Assembly (NCBI RefSeq): GCF_002051585.1
Contig: NZ_MZGX01000016.1
Coordinates: forward strand, 62,001-126,000
DNA: 64,000 bases
From: Ruminiclostridium hungatei
GTDB taxonomy: Bacteria; Bacillota; Clostridia; Acetivibrionales; DSM-1351
Direction: 5' to 3'
The position numbers and the translations under genes are program-made. The notes beneath the pieces were generated by a model. That model was not told where the DNA came from, ran no database searches, and saw nothing but the letters and a program-made list of their open reading frames with translations. Shown in pieces: positions 45,684 to 54,662 of this stretch (the stretch's first letter is position 1; each line of letters opens with the position of its first letter).

Positions 45684-45780
45684 ACCCGTTCCTCCGTTCT
45701 ACATATTAATATTTATTTATTCAAACCATCCCCAGGGGACAATTTTGAACTCTCAAAACACATATCCTTTTACGGACAAT

Positions 45781-46045
45781 AAAAAAACGCCTCCCGTTAA
45801 TATACAGGGGCGAATTAGCTTCGCGGTACCACCTTGTTTCATTGTTTCCACAACCTCAGCGAACAAACTGTCTTGTTCCCACACTATAACGGGCGAATCC
45901 CGAAAACACCTACAGGGCCAGCGCCTTTGAGTGTACAGCTCCCAAGATGAATTCACAGCATTTTTATCCGCCTTCTTTCACCAACCGAAGGCTCTCTAAA
46001 GGATTGCACACTGCTACTGGTTCTTGATCATGACCTTTTTAATAT
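45781..46045 (-). promoter_or_regulatory. T-box leader with a UUC (Phe) specifier
   Basis: On the minus strand: stem I with distal AGAGAGCCTTCGGTTGGTGAAAG, the specifier segment GAA-TTC-ATC (codon UUC at 45949-45951, followed by the expected purine), the antiterminator AAGGTGGTACCGCG (45822-45835), whose TGGT would pair with an uncharged tRNA end, and a terminator (45788-45812, one bulge) running into T7 at 45781-45787. Uncharged tRNA-Phe should switch on the transporter. The start of stem I is approximate. Confidence 0.88.
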
Positions 46046-46079
46046 GAATTTTTACAGGATTAAAAGCCTTTGTATGCGT

Positions 46080-46108
46080 ATTTTACTATAGAGATTTTTT
46101 TATGTCAA
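46080..46108 (-). promoter_or_regulatory. Promoter of the T-box operon
   Basis: On the minus strand a perfect TTGACA (46103-46108) and TAAAAT (46080-46085), 17-base spacer. Confidence 0.85.
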
Positions 46109-46290
46109 CCAGCAAATATATCTAATAAAATGTCCAAAAGCGTTTGTTTAAATTATACTATTTTATCACATTTAATCAAATATTTTTTTTCATATTGCCT
46201 TTCTGTTTTGAGAATCTCTTTCCACTGTCCGTAATTCATTATAAATAATCGTATCTCAATTAAATATTATCATTTATTATTATTTTTTTA

Positions 46291-46319
46291 TTGACAAACA
46301 ATAATTTTTGGGTTATATT
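46291..46319 (+). promoter_or_regulatory. Promoter of the DUF2975-HTH-DUF4153 operon
   Basis: TTGACA (46291-46296) and TATATT (46314-46319), 17-base spacer. Confidence 0.8.
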
Positions 46320-46350
46320 TCATTTAGGTTGATAATATATTATTATATCA

Positions 46351-46378
46351 TTAGTGGTCTGTAACATCTAACCACTAA
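46351..46378 (+). promoter_or_regulatory. Inverted repeat in the DUF2975 operon leader
   Basis: TTAGTGGT-12-ACCACTAA, perfect 8-bp arms, about 30 bases after the -10 and 26 before the first start codon. Candidate operator, perhaps for the HTH protein of the same operon. Confidence 0.4.
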
Positions 46379-46404
46379 CATCAAAGTAACTTACGGAGGT
46401 TTAT

Positions 46405-46875
46405 ATGAAGCTTCACCTGCCCGGGCAAAAAAATCTCAGCTATGTGGTAGAGGTTCTGTGCACTGTCTTTCAGATATTGGGAGTAATCACCGTAGCATCC
46501 TTGCCATGGACGCTTAACAATTATCTCCTCTTTAAAAACAGCTACGTATCCGGAAATGTGTACTATTCAATGCTGGTTCTTTTATTTCTGTCCGGTGTAT
46601 GTGCCTTTTCAATACTCGTACAGGCAAAAAAAATACTTCACGACATCAATAAAAAGGACCCGTTTACCTTTGATACGGCAAAGCGGATCAAATATATAGC
46701 CTACTGGTGTCTGCCCATTGCTGTGGCCTACCTTGTTGCCATATATTTTATACCCTCAGCCTTTGTTCTTCTTGTTGGACTTACCTTCTTATTTCTCTCT
46801 GCCTGCATATTCATAATATCGCAGCTATTCTACCAGGCAGTCAACTACAAGCAGGAAAACGACCTGACTATCTAG
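46405..46875 (+). CDS. DUF2975 membrane protein
   Basis: 156 aa with four membrane helices and the family-like KILHDINKKDPFTFDTAKRIKYI segment between helices 2 and 3. In clostridia and bacilli it is commonly paired with a small HTH regulator, as here (19 bases between). Function unknown; a membrane partner that restrains the regulator is possible but unproven. Confidence 0.8.
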   Translation: MKLHLPGQKNLSYVVEVLCTVFQILGVITVASLPWTLNNYLLFKNSYVSGNVYYSMLVLLFLSGVCAFSILVQAKKILHDINKKDPFTFDTAKRIKYIAYWCLPIAVAYLVAIYFIPSAFVLLVGLTFLFLSACIFIISQLFYQAVNYKQENDLTI

Positions 46876-46894
46876 CGTAAAGGAGAGACGGAAG

Positions 46895-47122
46895 ATGCCC
46901 ATCATTGTAAATGTTGATGTAATGCTGGCCAAGCGGAAGATGAGTTCAACCGAACTGGCCGAAAAAATAGGAATTACAACTGCAAATCTTTCAATACTTA
47001 AGACCAATAAAGCAAAGGCCATCAGATTTTCCACCCTGGAAGAAATTTGCAAGGCGCTGAACTGTCAGCCTGCTGATATTCTGGAATACGTACCGGAAAA
47101 GGACGCTGCTTTAAAAAAATAA
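46895..47122 (+). CDS. Small HTH (Cro/C1, YozG-like) regulator
   Basis: 75 aa, essentially only a helix-turn-helix: AKRKMSSTELAEKIGITTAN-LSILKTNKAKAIRFSTLEEICKALNCQPADILEY. AAGGAGAGACGG precedes the ATG. Translated just after DUF2975. Candidate site: the inverted repeat at 46351-46378. Confidence 0.85.
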   Translation: MPIIVNVDVMLAKRKMSSTELAEKIGITTANLSILKTNKAKAIRFSTLEEICKALNCQPADILEYVPEKDAALKK

Positions 47123-47194
47123 TCAGCTTTCAAACCCAGTCTTAAATTATGCCGTCCATTTAAGTCGGTGAAACCATAAAAGGAGCGATAACCC

Positions 47195-48820
47195 ATGGAA
47201 GATCAGAAAAACCCTCAGCATGAGGACTTGACAAAACAAACGCCTGACAACCGGGAGAATAATCCGGCCTTAACATCAGTTTCCCCCGGAGTAACCTATT
47301 ACAGCCCCTATATTCCCCGTGACAAGACTCCTGAATACCAGGCCTTCAAGGCCAGGGTAATTTCGTCCAAGGGTGTTACTATTACAGTACTGAGCATACT
47401 GCTTGCAATCCTCTTTACTGAAACCATTTTTCTTGGCGCTGCCGGAATTTCCGTTCCTGTATTTGCCCTTGCTTTTTATTCCTCCCTCTTCTATTATTTC
47501 AAGGAAAGCGGCAAACCCTTTAACAGGCCTGCAATATATTTGACTTTTCCGGTGTTCTTGCTGGCCTTCAGCTTTTTTCTCCATTATAACCCCAGCACCC
47601 AGTTTATAACCTGGCTTACTCTTATCAGTCTGGTGTGCATACAGCTTGTAATGCTTGGAAACAATCCGGGTGAAAAGCTTTTCTCCTTTGACATGCTGTT
47701 GAAAGTCCTGGCAAATGTAATAGGCAGACCTTTTACCAATCTTGCCATGCCCTTTATCTCATTGGAGTACCTGAGGGGCAAAAAAAGCAAAACCTCTAAA
47801 AATGCTATTTTGATTTTTATTGGCCTGGCAGTCTCACTTCCCGTTGCATTAATCCTGCTTGGGCTGTTTATGAGTGCCGATGCCGTATTTGAAAATGCAG
47901 TCAACAGCTTGATCGACTATATGGGAGTAGATTTCGGAAATACCTTTGCTGACATCTTTGTGGGTTTCTTCGGGGGAATTCTTTTATCCGCTGCTCTGCT
48001 TGGCCTTAAATATGAAGAGCTAAAGAAAAAACCTGCCGGTACGGTGGGCAATTGTCTTGACAGTCTGGTTGTAGGAACCTTTTTGACCATAATAAATATT
48101 CTTCTGATTGCCTTCGTAGGCTTTCAATTTGCATACCTGTTCGGAGGCACCAGCAATATCAATCTGACAAATATGACTTATGCAGAATATGCCAGAAGGG
48201 GCTTCTTTGAGCTCACTGCAGCTTCAGGCCTGATATTTTCAATCGCTCTTTTCGTTACGGTAATGACAAAGAAGAAGGATTCCCGGCTGCCCTTGTGGGT
48301 TAAGCTCTGTACGGTTTCTCTATGCCTGTGCAATGGAGTCCTGCTTGTATCGGGCATGAAAAGAATGCTCCTTTATGTTGATGTCTATGGATTGAGCGTA
48401 AAACGTGTCCTGACCCTCTGGTTCATGTGTATTATAGGACTGTGCCTGGTGTGGATGATGATCAAATGCTTCATTCCGTCCGTAGATGTAATAAAACTGA
48501 TAGGCATCACTGTTGTGGCAGGTGTATGCATCTTAAGCCTTACTAATACAGAACGGATAATAGCCCGGTATAATATTGACAGATATATCAGCAGCCCAGA
48601 TGCAATAACCCTGGATATCTACCACCTGGGAGGGCTATCCTATACCACCACTCCTGAGATTGCAAGGCTAAAGTCATTAGAGTCAAAAGACGGCCAGTAT
48701 ACCCGTAGAGACATTGTAGACATCCTGTACAAACAGAAGCAGGCCTATAACAGCAGAAATTTGATATATGGCTTCACACTGGACAGCATCCAGGCCCAAA
48801 AAATATTTTCAGAAAAGTAA
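47195..48820 (+). CDS. DUF4153/DUF4173 membrane protein
   Basis: 541 aa. A 55-residue polar N-terminus, about a dozen membrane helices, and near the end the family signature ARYNIDRYISSPDAITLDIYHLGGLS. Seventy-two bases after the HTH gene, so probably cotranscribed. Function unknown. Confidence 0.75.
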   Translation: MEDQKNPQHEDLTKQTPDNRENNPALTSVSPGVTYYSPYIPRDKTPEYQAFKARVISSKGVTITVLSILLAILFTETIFLGAAGISVPVFALAFYSSLFYYFKESGKPFNRPAIYLTFPVFLLAFSFFLHYNPSTQFITWLTLISLVCIQLVMLGNNPGEKLFSFDMLLKVLANVIGRPFTNLAMPFISLEYLRGKKSKTSKNAILIFIGLAVSLPVALILLGLFMSADAVFENAVNSLIDYMGVDFGNTFADIFVGFFGGILLSAALLGLKYEELKKKPAGTVGNCLDSLVVGTFLTIINILLIAFVGFQFAYLFGGTSNINLTNMTYAEYARRGFFELTAASGLIFSIALFVTVMTKKKDSRLPLWVKLCTVSLCLCNGVLLVSGMKRMLLYVDVYGLSVKRVLTLWFMCIIGLCLVWMMIKCFIPSVDVIKLIGITVVAGVCILSLTNTERIIARYNIDRYISSPDAITLDIYHLGGLSYTTTPEIARLKSLESKDGQYTRRDIVDILYKQKQAYNSRNLIYGFTLDSIQAQKIFSEK

Positions 48821-48833
48821 ACAGGCAGAAAGA

Positions 48834-48862
48834 TTGACATCCTGTGCCTCAAATGTTATAAA
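48834..48862 (+). promoter_or_regulatory. Promoter of the DUF815 gene
   Basis: TTGACA (48834-48839) and TATAAA (48857-48862), 17-base spacer. An 8-bp leader hairpin CTGCTTGA/TCAGGCAG follows. Confidence 0.8.
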
Positions 48863-48916
48863 ATAATAAAAAACCTGCTTGAATATAATCAGGCAGTATG
48901 GGGTAGAGGAAACTAT

Positions 48917-50218
48917 ATGTATGCAGATATAAATGAACTGTTTTTGTACCGGAATTTTGAAGATCAGTCCCTTTTCGAAAATTTTGCAGGTATAATCAAT
49001 CATTACGAAAGTATAAACTATGAAGAAATCAAAAAGAATATTTATCAATGTGCCAATGAGTTGGTTGAATTTGGTGTCCGCTACGGCTTTGAAGGAAACT
49101 TATGGCATGGTTTTCTGACGTATTCCCTGGTCAATAATGAAAATTCTTTTTCAAAGTCTCTGGAGATTGAGGGTTCAGCGGGGGGCACCATTTCACAGCT
49201 AGCCATAAATGACTTTTCGTTGTTCAAAAGGCTTTACGATTTTGACCTGAGTTTAATTGATAAGGTTCTTGGAATCAAATGCCTTTGCTTTATCTCTGAC
49301 TTTGTCAATTCCGACAGTTCAAAGGCTATAATAGATCAGCAGACAGTATGGGCTTTGAAAGAGCTTACAGGATTACTTGGCTCCGCATCCGACAGCCAGG
49401 AATTTTATAATCAAATAAGCAGCTTCTACCGCCAGTTTGGAGTGGGTAAGTTTGCAATATACAGGGCCTTCAAGGTAATTTCCGGCGGACCCTCGTCAGG
49501 GCAACCGGCAGATATTGCACCAATAACCAATACTGAGCCCATTACTCTTGAGGACCTGGTAGGCTACGAACTTCAAAAGAAAGAACTTATAAAAAATACC
49601 GAGGATTTCATAAACGGCCACAGGGCAAACAATGTTTTGTTATATGGTGACAGCGGTACCGGAAAGTCCACAAGCATCAAGGCTATCCTCAACCGGTACA
49701 GCAGCCGCGGGCTCAGAATGATAGAGGTATACAAGCATCAGTTCGGGCATCTGCAGGAGATAATTCAACAGGTCAAAGACCGTAATTATAAGTTTATAAT
49801 ATATATGGATGACCTTTCCTTTGAAGAATATGAAACCGAATATAAGTATCTCAAGGCCATAATTGAAGGAGGACTTGAAATACACCCGCAGAATGTCCTG
49901 CTCTATGCCACCTCCAACCGGAGACATCTCATACGTGAAAAATGGAGCGATAAGGCTGACAGGGATGACGACCTCCACACCAATGATACCGTGCAGGAGA
50001 AGCTGTCACTGGCTGCGAGGTTTGGGCTGTCCATCCTATATATCTCTCCAAACAAAAAGGAATTCAATAATATTGTAAATGTCTTAGCCCGGAAAAACAG
50101 CATTTCACTTCCTGAAGACCAATTGCTGCTGGAAGCCAACAGGTGGGAAATGCGCCATGGCGGCTTATCCGGCAGAACTGCCCAGCATTTTATAACTTAC
50201 CTGAAAACCAAAGTCTGA
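48917..50218 (+). CDS. DUF815-family ATP-binding protein
   Basis: 433 aa. N-terminal about 200 residues helical; then VGYELQKKELIKNTEDFI and a P-loop GDSGTGKS (244-251), Walker B-like FIIYMDDLSFE, sensor-like LLYATSNRRHLI and the family marker WEMRHGGLSGRTAQHF at the end. DUF815 proteins are AAA-like ATPases of unknown role. Its own promoter and terminator make it a single-gene unit. It is not related in detail to the AAA+ protein at 18655-20211. Confidence 0.85.
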   Translation: MYADINELFLYRNFEDQSLFENFAGIINHYESINYEEIKKNIYQCANELVEFGVRYGFEGNLWHGFLTYSLVNNENSFSKSLEIEGSAGGTISQLAINDFSLFKRLYDFDLSLIDKVLGIKCLCFISDFVNSDSSKAIIDQQTVWALKELTGLLGSASDSQEFYNQISSFYRQFGVGKFAIYRAFKVISGGPSSGQPADIAPITNTEPITLEDLVGYELQKKELIKNTEDFINGHRANNVLLYGDSGTGKSTSIKAILNRYSSRGLRMIEVYKHQFGHLQEIIQQVKDRNYKFIIYMDDLSFEEYETEYKYLKAIIEGGLEIHPQNVLLYATSNRRHLIREKWSDKADRDDDLHTNDTVQEKLSLAARFGLSILYISPNKKEFNNIVNVLARKNSISLPEDQLLLEANRWEMRHGGLSGRTAQHFITYLKTKV

Positions 50219-50226
50219 TATATTCA

Positions 50227-50259
50227 AGAGCCGGAGTTACTGCCGGCTCTATTTTTATT
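50227..50259 (+). terminator. Terminator of the DUF815 gene
   Basis: AGAGCCGG-8-CCGGCTCT followed by ATTTTTATT. Confidence 0.85.
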
Positions 50260-50380
50260 ATGCGGCAAGAAAGCCATATATTGCCGTAACCATCTATTCA
50301 TTTCGGAAGTTTTCCTGTAAAATTAAAAATGTACTTTTTCGATAAAATTTACTTATTTATTCAATCTATTGGGGGCTTTT

Positions 50381-51607
50381 ATGTCGAAACAGATAAAGTT
50401 TTTTCTCCTGGCTGTTATTTTTATGTTCACCTCCTTCACAGCATATACTTCAGTCACTGCAAAACCTGCTTACTCAAAAACACTGGAGCAGATATATAAA
50501 AGCAAGGACGTGTATAAAGACACAGAAACCAGATTAAACGAACTGAGCAGAAACTACAGCAGTATTACATACTTGTTTAAAATCGGACAATCCGTTCAGA
50601 ACCGCAATTTGACTGTGCTAAAAGTAGGAAACGGTCCAAAAAAGCTTTTTATCAATGCCTCTCACCATCCCAGGGAATATATGGGCACCATTCTTACCCT
50701 GAACCAGATCCAGTACATACTTGAGGCATACGCAGCCAATAAGACCATTGATAACTATAACATAAAAAAACTTCTGGACAAGGAGGTATCCTTTTATTTT
50801 CAGCCTCTCGTCAATCCAGACGGTGTGCAGATCTGTGTCAGCGGTACGCCTTCATATTACTTCAATGCCAATAAGGTTGATCTGAACCATAATTATGATG
50901 CCCTTTGGTTCAAGGAAATTACAAGCACCTATTCCACTGGTGAAAAGCCCTTCTCGGAGCCTGAAACTCAGGCCGTCAAGGCTCTGTGTGAAAATATTGA
51001 ATTTGACCTGACTATGGCGTATCACGCGGCAGGCGATATTATTTACTGGTATTTCGGGCAGCAGGGGGCCGACAAGGAAAGAGACCTTGCATATGCAAAT
51101 ATGCTTAAAAATCTAACAGGCTATACACTTGTCAGTCCGGCAAATTATAAATCCTCTACCTCTGGTTTTAAGGACTGGTGTGTTATGAAGCTGAAAATTC
51201 CATCCTTTACCCTGGAGATTGGAGGAAAACGAGGATTATCCAAGCCGGTGGAGTGGTCGTGGTACAATTCGGTATGGGACAAAAACAGGCTTGTTCCTGT
51301 AAGAACTGCAACACAATTGCTGAAGCAGACAAAATTTAACGACGATAAGAAAACCGCTTTGATTTTTAATAAATCCCTTGTGGTTTTGAGTCAGAATATT
51401 GTTTCTGTGGACGGCACCAGCTATATTTCCTTAAAAGACGCGCAAGCCCTTGATTTCGCCAGTTTGGACAAAGCTATACAAGAAGAACTCAGTGCCTCCC
51501 GGATTTCTCTCAAAGGGCTTCCATATTTGAAGCTGGACGCCCTTGTGGGACAGTTGGGTTTGACATGCCGCTATGACAAGGCGGTAAACACTTATTATAT
51601 TCAATGA
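50381..51607 (+). CDS. Secreted M14-family zinc peptidase with a C-terminal Cu-amine-oxidase-like tail
   Basis: 408 aa. Signal peptide 1-28. Zinc ligands His96 and Glu99 in SHHPREYMG, third His in AYHAAG (about 215) and a catalytic Glu in FTLEIGG. The conserved substrate motif NRN is NHN here (VDLNHNYD). The last 80 residues (LVVLSQNIVSVDGTSYISLKD...LGLTCRYDKAVNTYYI) resemble the short N-domain of copper amine oxidase found on clostridial wall enzymes. Probably cuts cell-wall peptides. GGGGGC lies 5 bases before ATG 50381, preferred over TTG 50369. Confidence 0.78.
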   Translation: MSKQIKFFLLAVIFMFTSFTAYTSVTAKPAYSKTLEQIYKSKDVYKDTETRLNELSRNYSSITYLFKIGQSVQNRNLTVLKVGNGPKKLFINASHHPREYMGTILTLNQIQYILEAYAANKTIDNYNIKKLLDKEVSFYFQPLVNPDGVQICVSGTPSYYFNANKVDLNHNYDALWFKEITSTYSTGEKPFSEPETQAVKALCENIEFDLTMAYHAAGDIIYWYFGQQGADKERDLAYANMLKNLTGYTLVSPANYKSSTSGFKDWCVMKLKIPSFTLEIGGKRGLSKPVEWSWYNSVWDKNRLVPVRTATQLLKQTKFNDDKKTALIFNKSLVVLSQNIVSVDGTSYISLKDAQALDFASLDKAIQEELSASRISLKGLPYLKLDALVGQLGLTCRYDKAVNTYYIQ

Positions 51608-51711
51608 TGAATATTACATAAATTGTGTATTTTAATAGTAATGTCTGGAAATAATAGTTGTAACCGGAAATTACCTACTAGCACAATCAGATATTTGAAA
51701 GGAGAATTTTA

Positions 51712-51816
51712 ATGGGTGACAAAGGCAGTGCAAAGAAGGCACCGAAAATGACTAAGAAAGAGGCTCGCGCCGCCAAAATTGCGGCCCGCAACAGTAAAAA
51801 CACTGATGAAGCCTAG
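51712..51816 (+). CDS. 34-aa basic small protein
   Basis: ATG with AAAGGAG 7 bases upstream. MGDKGSAKKAPKMTKKEARA then AKIAARNSKNTDEA and a stop. It is very Lys- and Ala-rich, with a possible single amphipathic helix in the middle, and looks disordered elsewhere. A terminator at 51882 closes the unit. Unknown function; nucleic-acid binding is a guess. Confidence 0.65.
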   Translation: MGDKGSAKKAPKMTKKEARAAKIAARNSKNTDEA

Positions 51817-51881
51817 GCATTCACAATATAGCATACCTGTTTTTATTAGTATTGCTGTGCTGTGATAGTCCTGCAGATACT

Positions 51882-51919
51882 AAAAAATATGAAATTGCAT
51901 GGGCAATTTCATATTTTTT
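51882..51919. terminator. Bidirectional terminator
   Basis: Perfect 17-bp stem (51882-51898 with 51903-51919) ending in TTTTTT, between the 34-aa gene and helD. Confidence 0.88.
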
Positions 51920-51973
51920 CTTTTGGCAAAACCTGCATATACGGCTCCAAGCTCATATTAAACCACTCAAATA

Positions 51974-54256
51974 TCATTCAAGCAGCTTCGACTTTTCCCC
52001 TATATAGTATATACACAACTTGTGCAGGGGACGGGTCATTGCAACATACAGAAGTTTGGTATCCAGAGCATTTTCAGAATAATTTTCGCTGCTGGCATTT
52101 GACAGCAGCACTGCATCGAACTCCAGACCCTTTGACAAATAAGATGGCACAATAACCATACCTGTCCTGTACTCCATTTCATTTCCGGTAATCAGATTAA
52201 TATCCTTATGCTTCTTCTTCAATAACGGCAATAGCTGCCGGCATTCCTCCATGGTTTTGCAGATTACCGCCATTGTCTTAAGACCTTTATTTTTAAAAGC
52301 TGTGAGCCTCTTGGAAATGTTCCCTGCAACGCTTTCAAAAGAATCCCCTTGAATATACTCCACCTCTTCACCATGCCGTATGACAGGGGTCCCTCTGAAC
52401 TTTGCCAGTTCCTTCAGCTTGCCCATAACACCATTGGCAGCTTCCATTATTTCAACCGTAGTTCTGTAGCTTTGCTCCAGAGTCAGAAATTCGCACTTCC
52501 TGCCGTCAAAAACCTCATGGACTATCTCCTCCCACTGCCGTACACCCCGGTAGGAATGTATGCCCTGGCACAAGTCTCCCAATATGGTAAAGGAACTGTC
52601 CTTAACAATCCTTTTCAGCACAAAGAACTGAAAAGCACTAAAATCCTGGGCTTCATCAATGACAATGTGCTTTACAGGCACTTTCTCGTCAATTCCGTAT
52701 ATTTTATATTTCAGATATATTATGGGCGCCAGGTCCTCCAGTTCCAATTGCTTGCTGCCCAGTATTCCAAGGGTGTATTTCCTGGTGAACTCACACACCT
52801 CCCTGCCGGCATACCTGCCTGCCAGGAGGTTAAAACCCTCACCGTCCTCCATCAATTCAACATAATACTGATAAGGGCTGAGTTTCGGCAGCTCTTCCAG
52901 GTATTCCTTAACAAGCGTCTTTGAGACCTTTTCAATTTTGCCTAAAACTCTGTCCCTCTTTTCAAAGGCCTCCCTTACAGCCTTTTGCCGTTCTTCCTCA
53001 TTGGCTGCTTTTATTCTGGCCATAGCAACCTTCTTATCACATTCGGCCTCAATCTGAGCGATAAACTGCTGCTTGGCCGTTTTCAGCCTGGAATTCAGGC
53101 TCTTTTTTATCTCATTCATCCTCTGGGCAATAGGCCACATTCCATACTGTGTCAGAAAAATATCATTGATTTCTTCATAGGTATAGATTACTTTAGTACC
53201 CAGCATAAGATCCTTTTTTGGTATAAAGTCCTGCTCTATTTTCAGGATATATTCATCTATGATTTCTTTAAAGTTCATTGAGGTTTTAAATATTGAGGCT
53301 TCTCTGAGCATGTCATTATAGCCTGACTGACTGGCAGTGCCATTTAGGTTTACAAACCTGTTCAGCTTTTCATTGGCATCGGTAAGCTTAAACTTTTTAC
53401 CGATCAGCTCCATGGCAAAATCTTCAAAGGTAGTTTGCTTAACCCGCTCAACTCCCAATTCGGGAAGAACCTCGGATATATAATTTAAAAACAGCCTGTT
53501 GGGGGCTATAATCATAAAGTTTTCGGGTTCAAAGGTTTTTTCAAAAGTGTAAATGAGATATGCGATTCTGTGAAGCGCTATTGTGGTCTTTCCGCTTCCT
53601 GCCACTCCTTGTACGATAAGCGGCTTCCACATGGGGGCCCTGACGATTTTATTCTGCTCCTCCTGTATGGTTGATACTATTTCCTTAAGCCGGTTTTCTG
53701 CATTTGCTCCCAGATAGGTCTGCAAAAATTCATCGTTGGTTGTGATGTCTATATCAAATATCGCTTCCAATTTACCGCTGTTAATTGAAAACTGCCGTTT
53801 AAGAAGCAGTTCACCTTCTATCGTACCGTCAGGGCATACATAGCTGGAATCCCCAAGCCTGCCTTCATAATAAAGATTTGCAATGGGTGCGCGCCAGTCA
53901 ACAATAATTATTTCCTGGTCCTCATCTCTTGCCAGTGACATTTTTCCGATATAAAGCTTCTCGGTACTGTCGGACTCGTATTCCTTAAAGTCAACTCTTG
54001 CAAAATAGGGCTTGCTTCTCGCAGTGTAAAGATTTCTTACCTTCAGCGCCAAAGTATCCTGCAGCATTGTATTTACCATGACACTTGTATAATCGGCACT
54101 GCTGTCTCCACTCATATGCCTTTTGACATTTTCCAGTTCATTGCTTACTTTTTTTCTTTTCTCCAATGCTCTCTCCAGACTTTTCTCAACATAGTCCAGG
54201 GTGTATCTGCACCTTTCAAGCTCTTCCTTATAGGCCGGATGGTTTGCAGTTGACAT
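51974..54256 (-). CDS. helD: HelD-type UvrD/Rep-family helicase
   Basis: 760 aa from MSTANHPAY. N-terminal coiled coil (to about 60), then superfamily-1 motifs: Walker A GVAGSGKTT (217-225), motif II IVIDEAQDFS, motif III FTILGDLCQGIHSYRG, motif IV LEQSYRTTVEI, and motif V/VI LSKGLEFDAVLLSNA and LLYVAMTRPLHKL. HelD proteins remove and recycle stalled RNA polymerase in Gram-positives. AAGGAGG precedes ATG 54256 by 8 bases; the longer start lies inside that site. Single gene. Confidence 0.9.
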   Translation of the reverse strand: MSTANHPAYKEELERCRYTLDYVEKSLERALEKRKKVSNELENVKRHMSGDSSADYTSVMVNTMLQDTLALKVRNLYTARSKPYFARVDFKEYESDSTEKLYIGKMSLARDEDQEIIIVDWRAPIANLYYEGRLGDSSYVCPDGTIEGELLLKRQFSINSGKLEAIFDIDITTNDEFLQTYLGANAENRLKEIVSTIQEEQNKIVRAPMWKPLIVQGVAGSGKTTIALHRIAYLIYTFEKTFEPENFMIIAPNRLFLNYISEVLPELGVERVKQTTFEDFAMELIGKKFKLTDANEKLNRFVNLNGTASQSGYNDMLREASIFKTSMNFKEIIDEYILKIEQDFIPKKDLMLGTKVIYTYEEINDIFLTQYGMWPIAQRMNEIKKSLNSRLKTAKQQFIAQIEAECDKKVAMARIKAANEEERQKAVREAFEKRDRVLGKIEKVSKTLVKEYLEELPKLSPYQYYVELMEDGEGFNLLAGRYAGREVCEFTRKYTLGILGSKQLELEDLAPIIYLKYKIYGIDEKVPVKHIVIDEAQDFSAFQFFVLKRIVKDSSFTILGDLCQGIHSYRGVRQWEEIVHEVFDGRKCEFLTLEQSYRTTVEIMEAANGVMGKLKELAKFRGTPVIRHGEEVEYIQGDSFESVAGNISKRLTAFKNKGLKTMAVICKTMEECRQLLPLLKKKHKDINLITGNEMEYRTGMVIVPSYLSKGLEFDAVLLSNASSENYSENALDTKLLYVAMTRPLHKLCIYYIGEKSKLLE

Positions 54257-54372
54257 AATCTGTACCTCCTTCTTACGCACCTGCGGCACGTAAATGAATA
54301 ATATACTTTACTGACCACATACAAATATTCCCCGGCCGTAGGGACGGGGTTATCACTTTAAAATAGACTTAT

Positions 54373-54401
54373 ATTATATATTTTCACTTTTTTGAAATCA
54401 A
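54373..54401 (-). promoter_or_regulatory. Promoter of helD
   Basis: On the minus strand TTGATT (54396-54401) and TATAAT (54373-54378), 17-base spacer. Confidence 0.75.
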
Positions 54402-54662
54402 CGGTTGTAACACAATTGGAATATATTTATTTTATGTCTCTGTTTTGGTAAATTTGTGCCTAAAAGCATGGACACCAGGAAAAGGATACATACAAAGAAT
54501 ATGTATATGAGATTCCCCAATGTCCTGACCGAATAAAATATATAATCAGTACTGCTGATACATGCTAATTATATTATTATTGCGGCACATTATAAATAGA
54601 CATTTGTATACATATATTCGGCAAAAAATATAAACGTTTTACATTTCCCGCTTTATATTATC
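54402..54662. other. AT-rich intergenic region downstream of the ureide operon
   Basis: No gene, RNA or convincing terminator was seen behind the last ureide gene, so read-through toward helD is possible. Confidence 0.35.

Noticed and set aside
45781-46045. Tryptophan T-box
   Set aside because: The specifier position reads UUC, not UGG.
48917-50218. DUF815 ATPase as part of the AAA+ system
   Set aside because: Different family, 26 kb away, with its own promoter and terminator.
54350-54365. Short GC inverted repeat upstream of helD
   Set aside because: Five-base arms only, no T tract and no promoter link.
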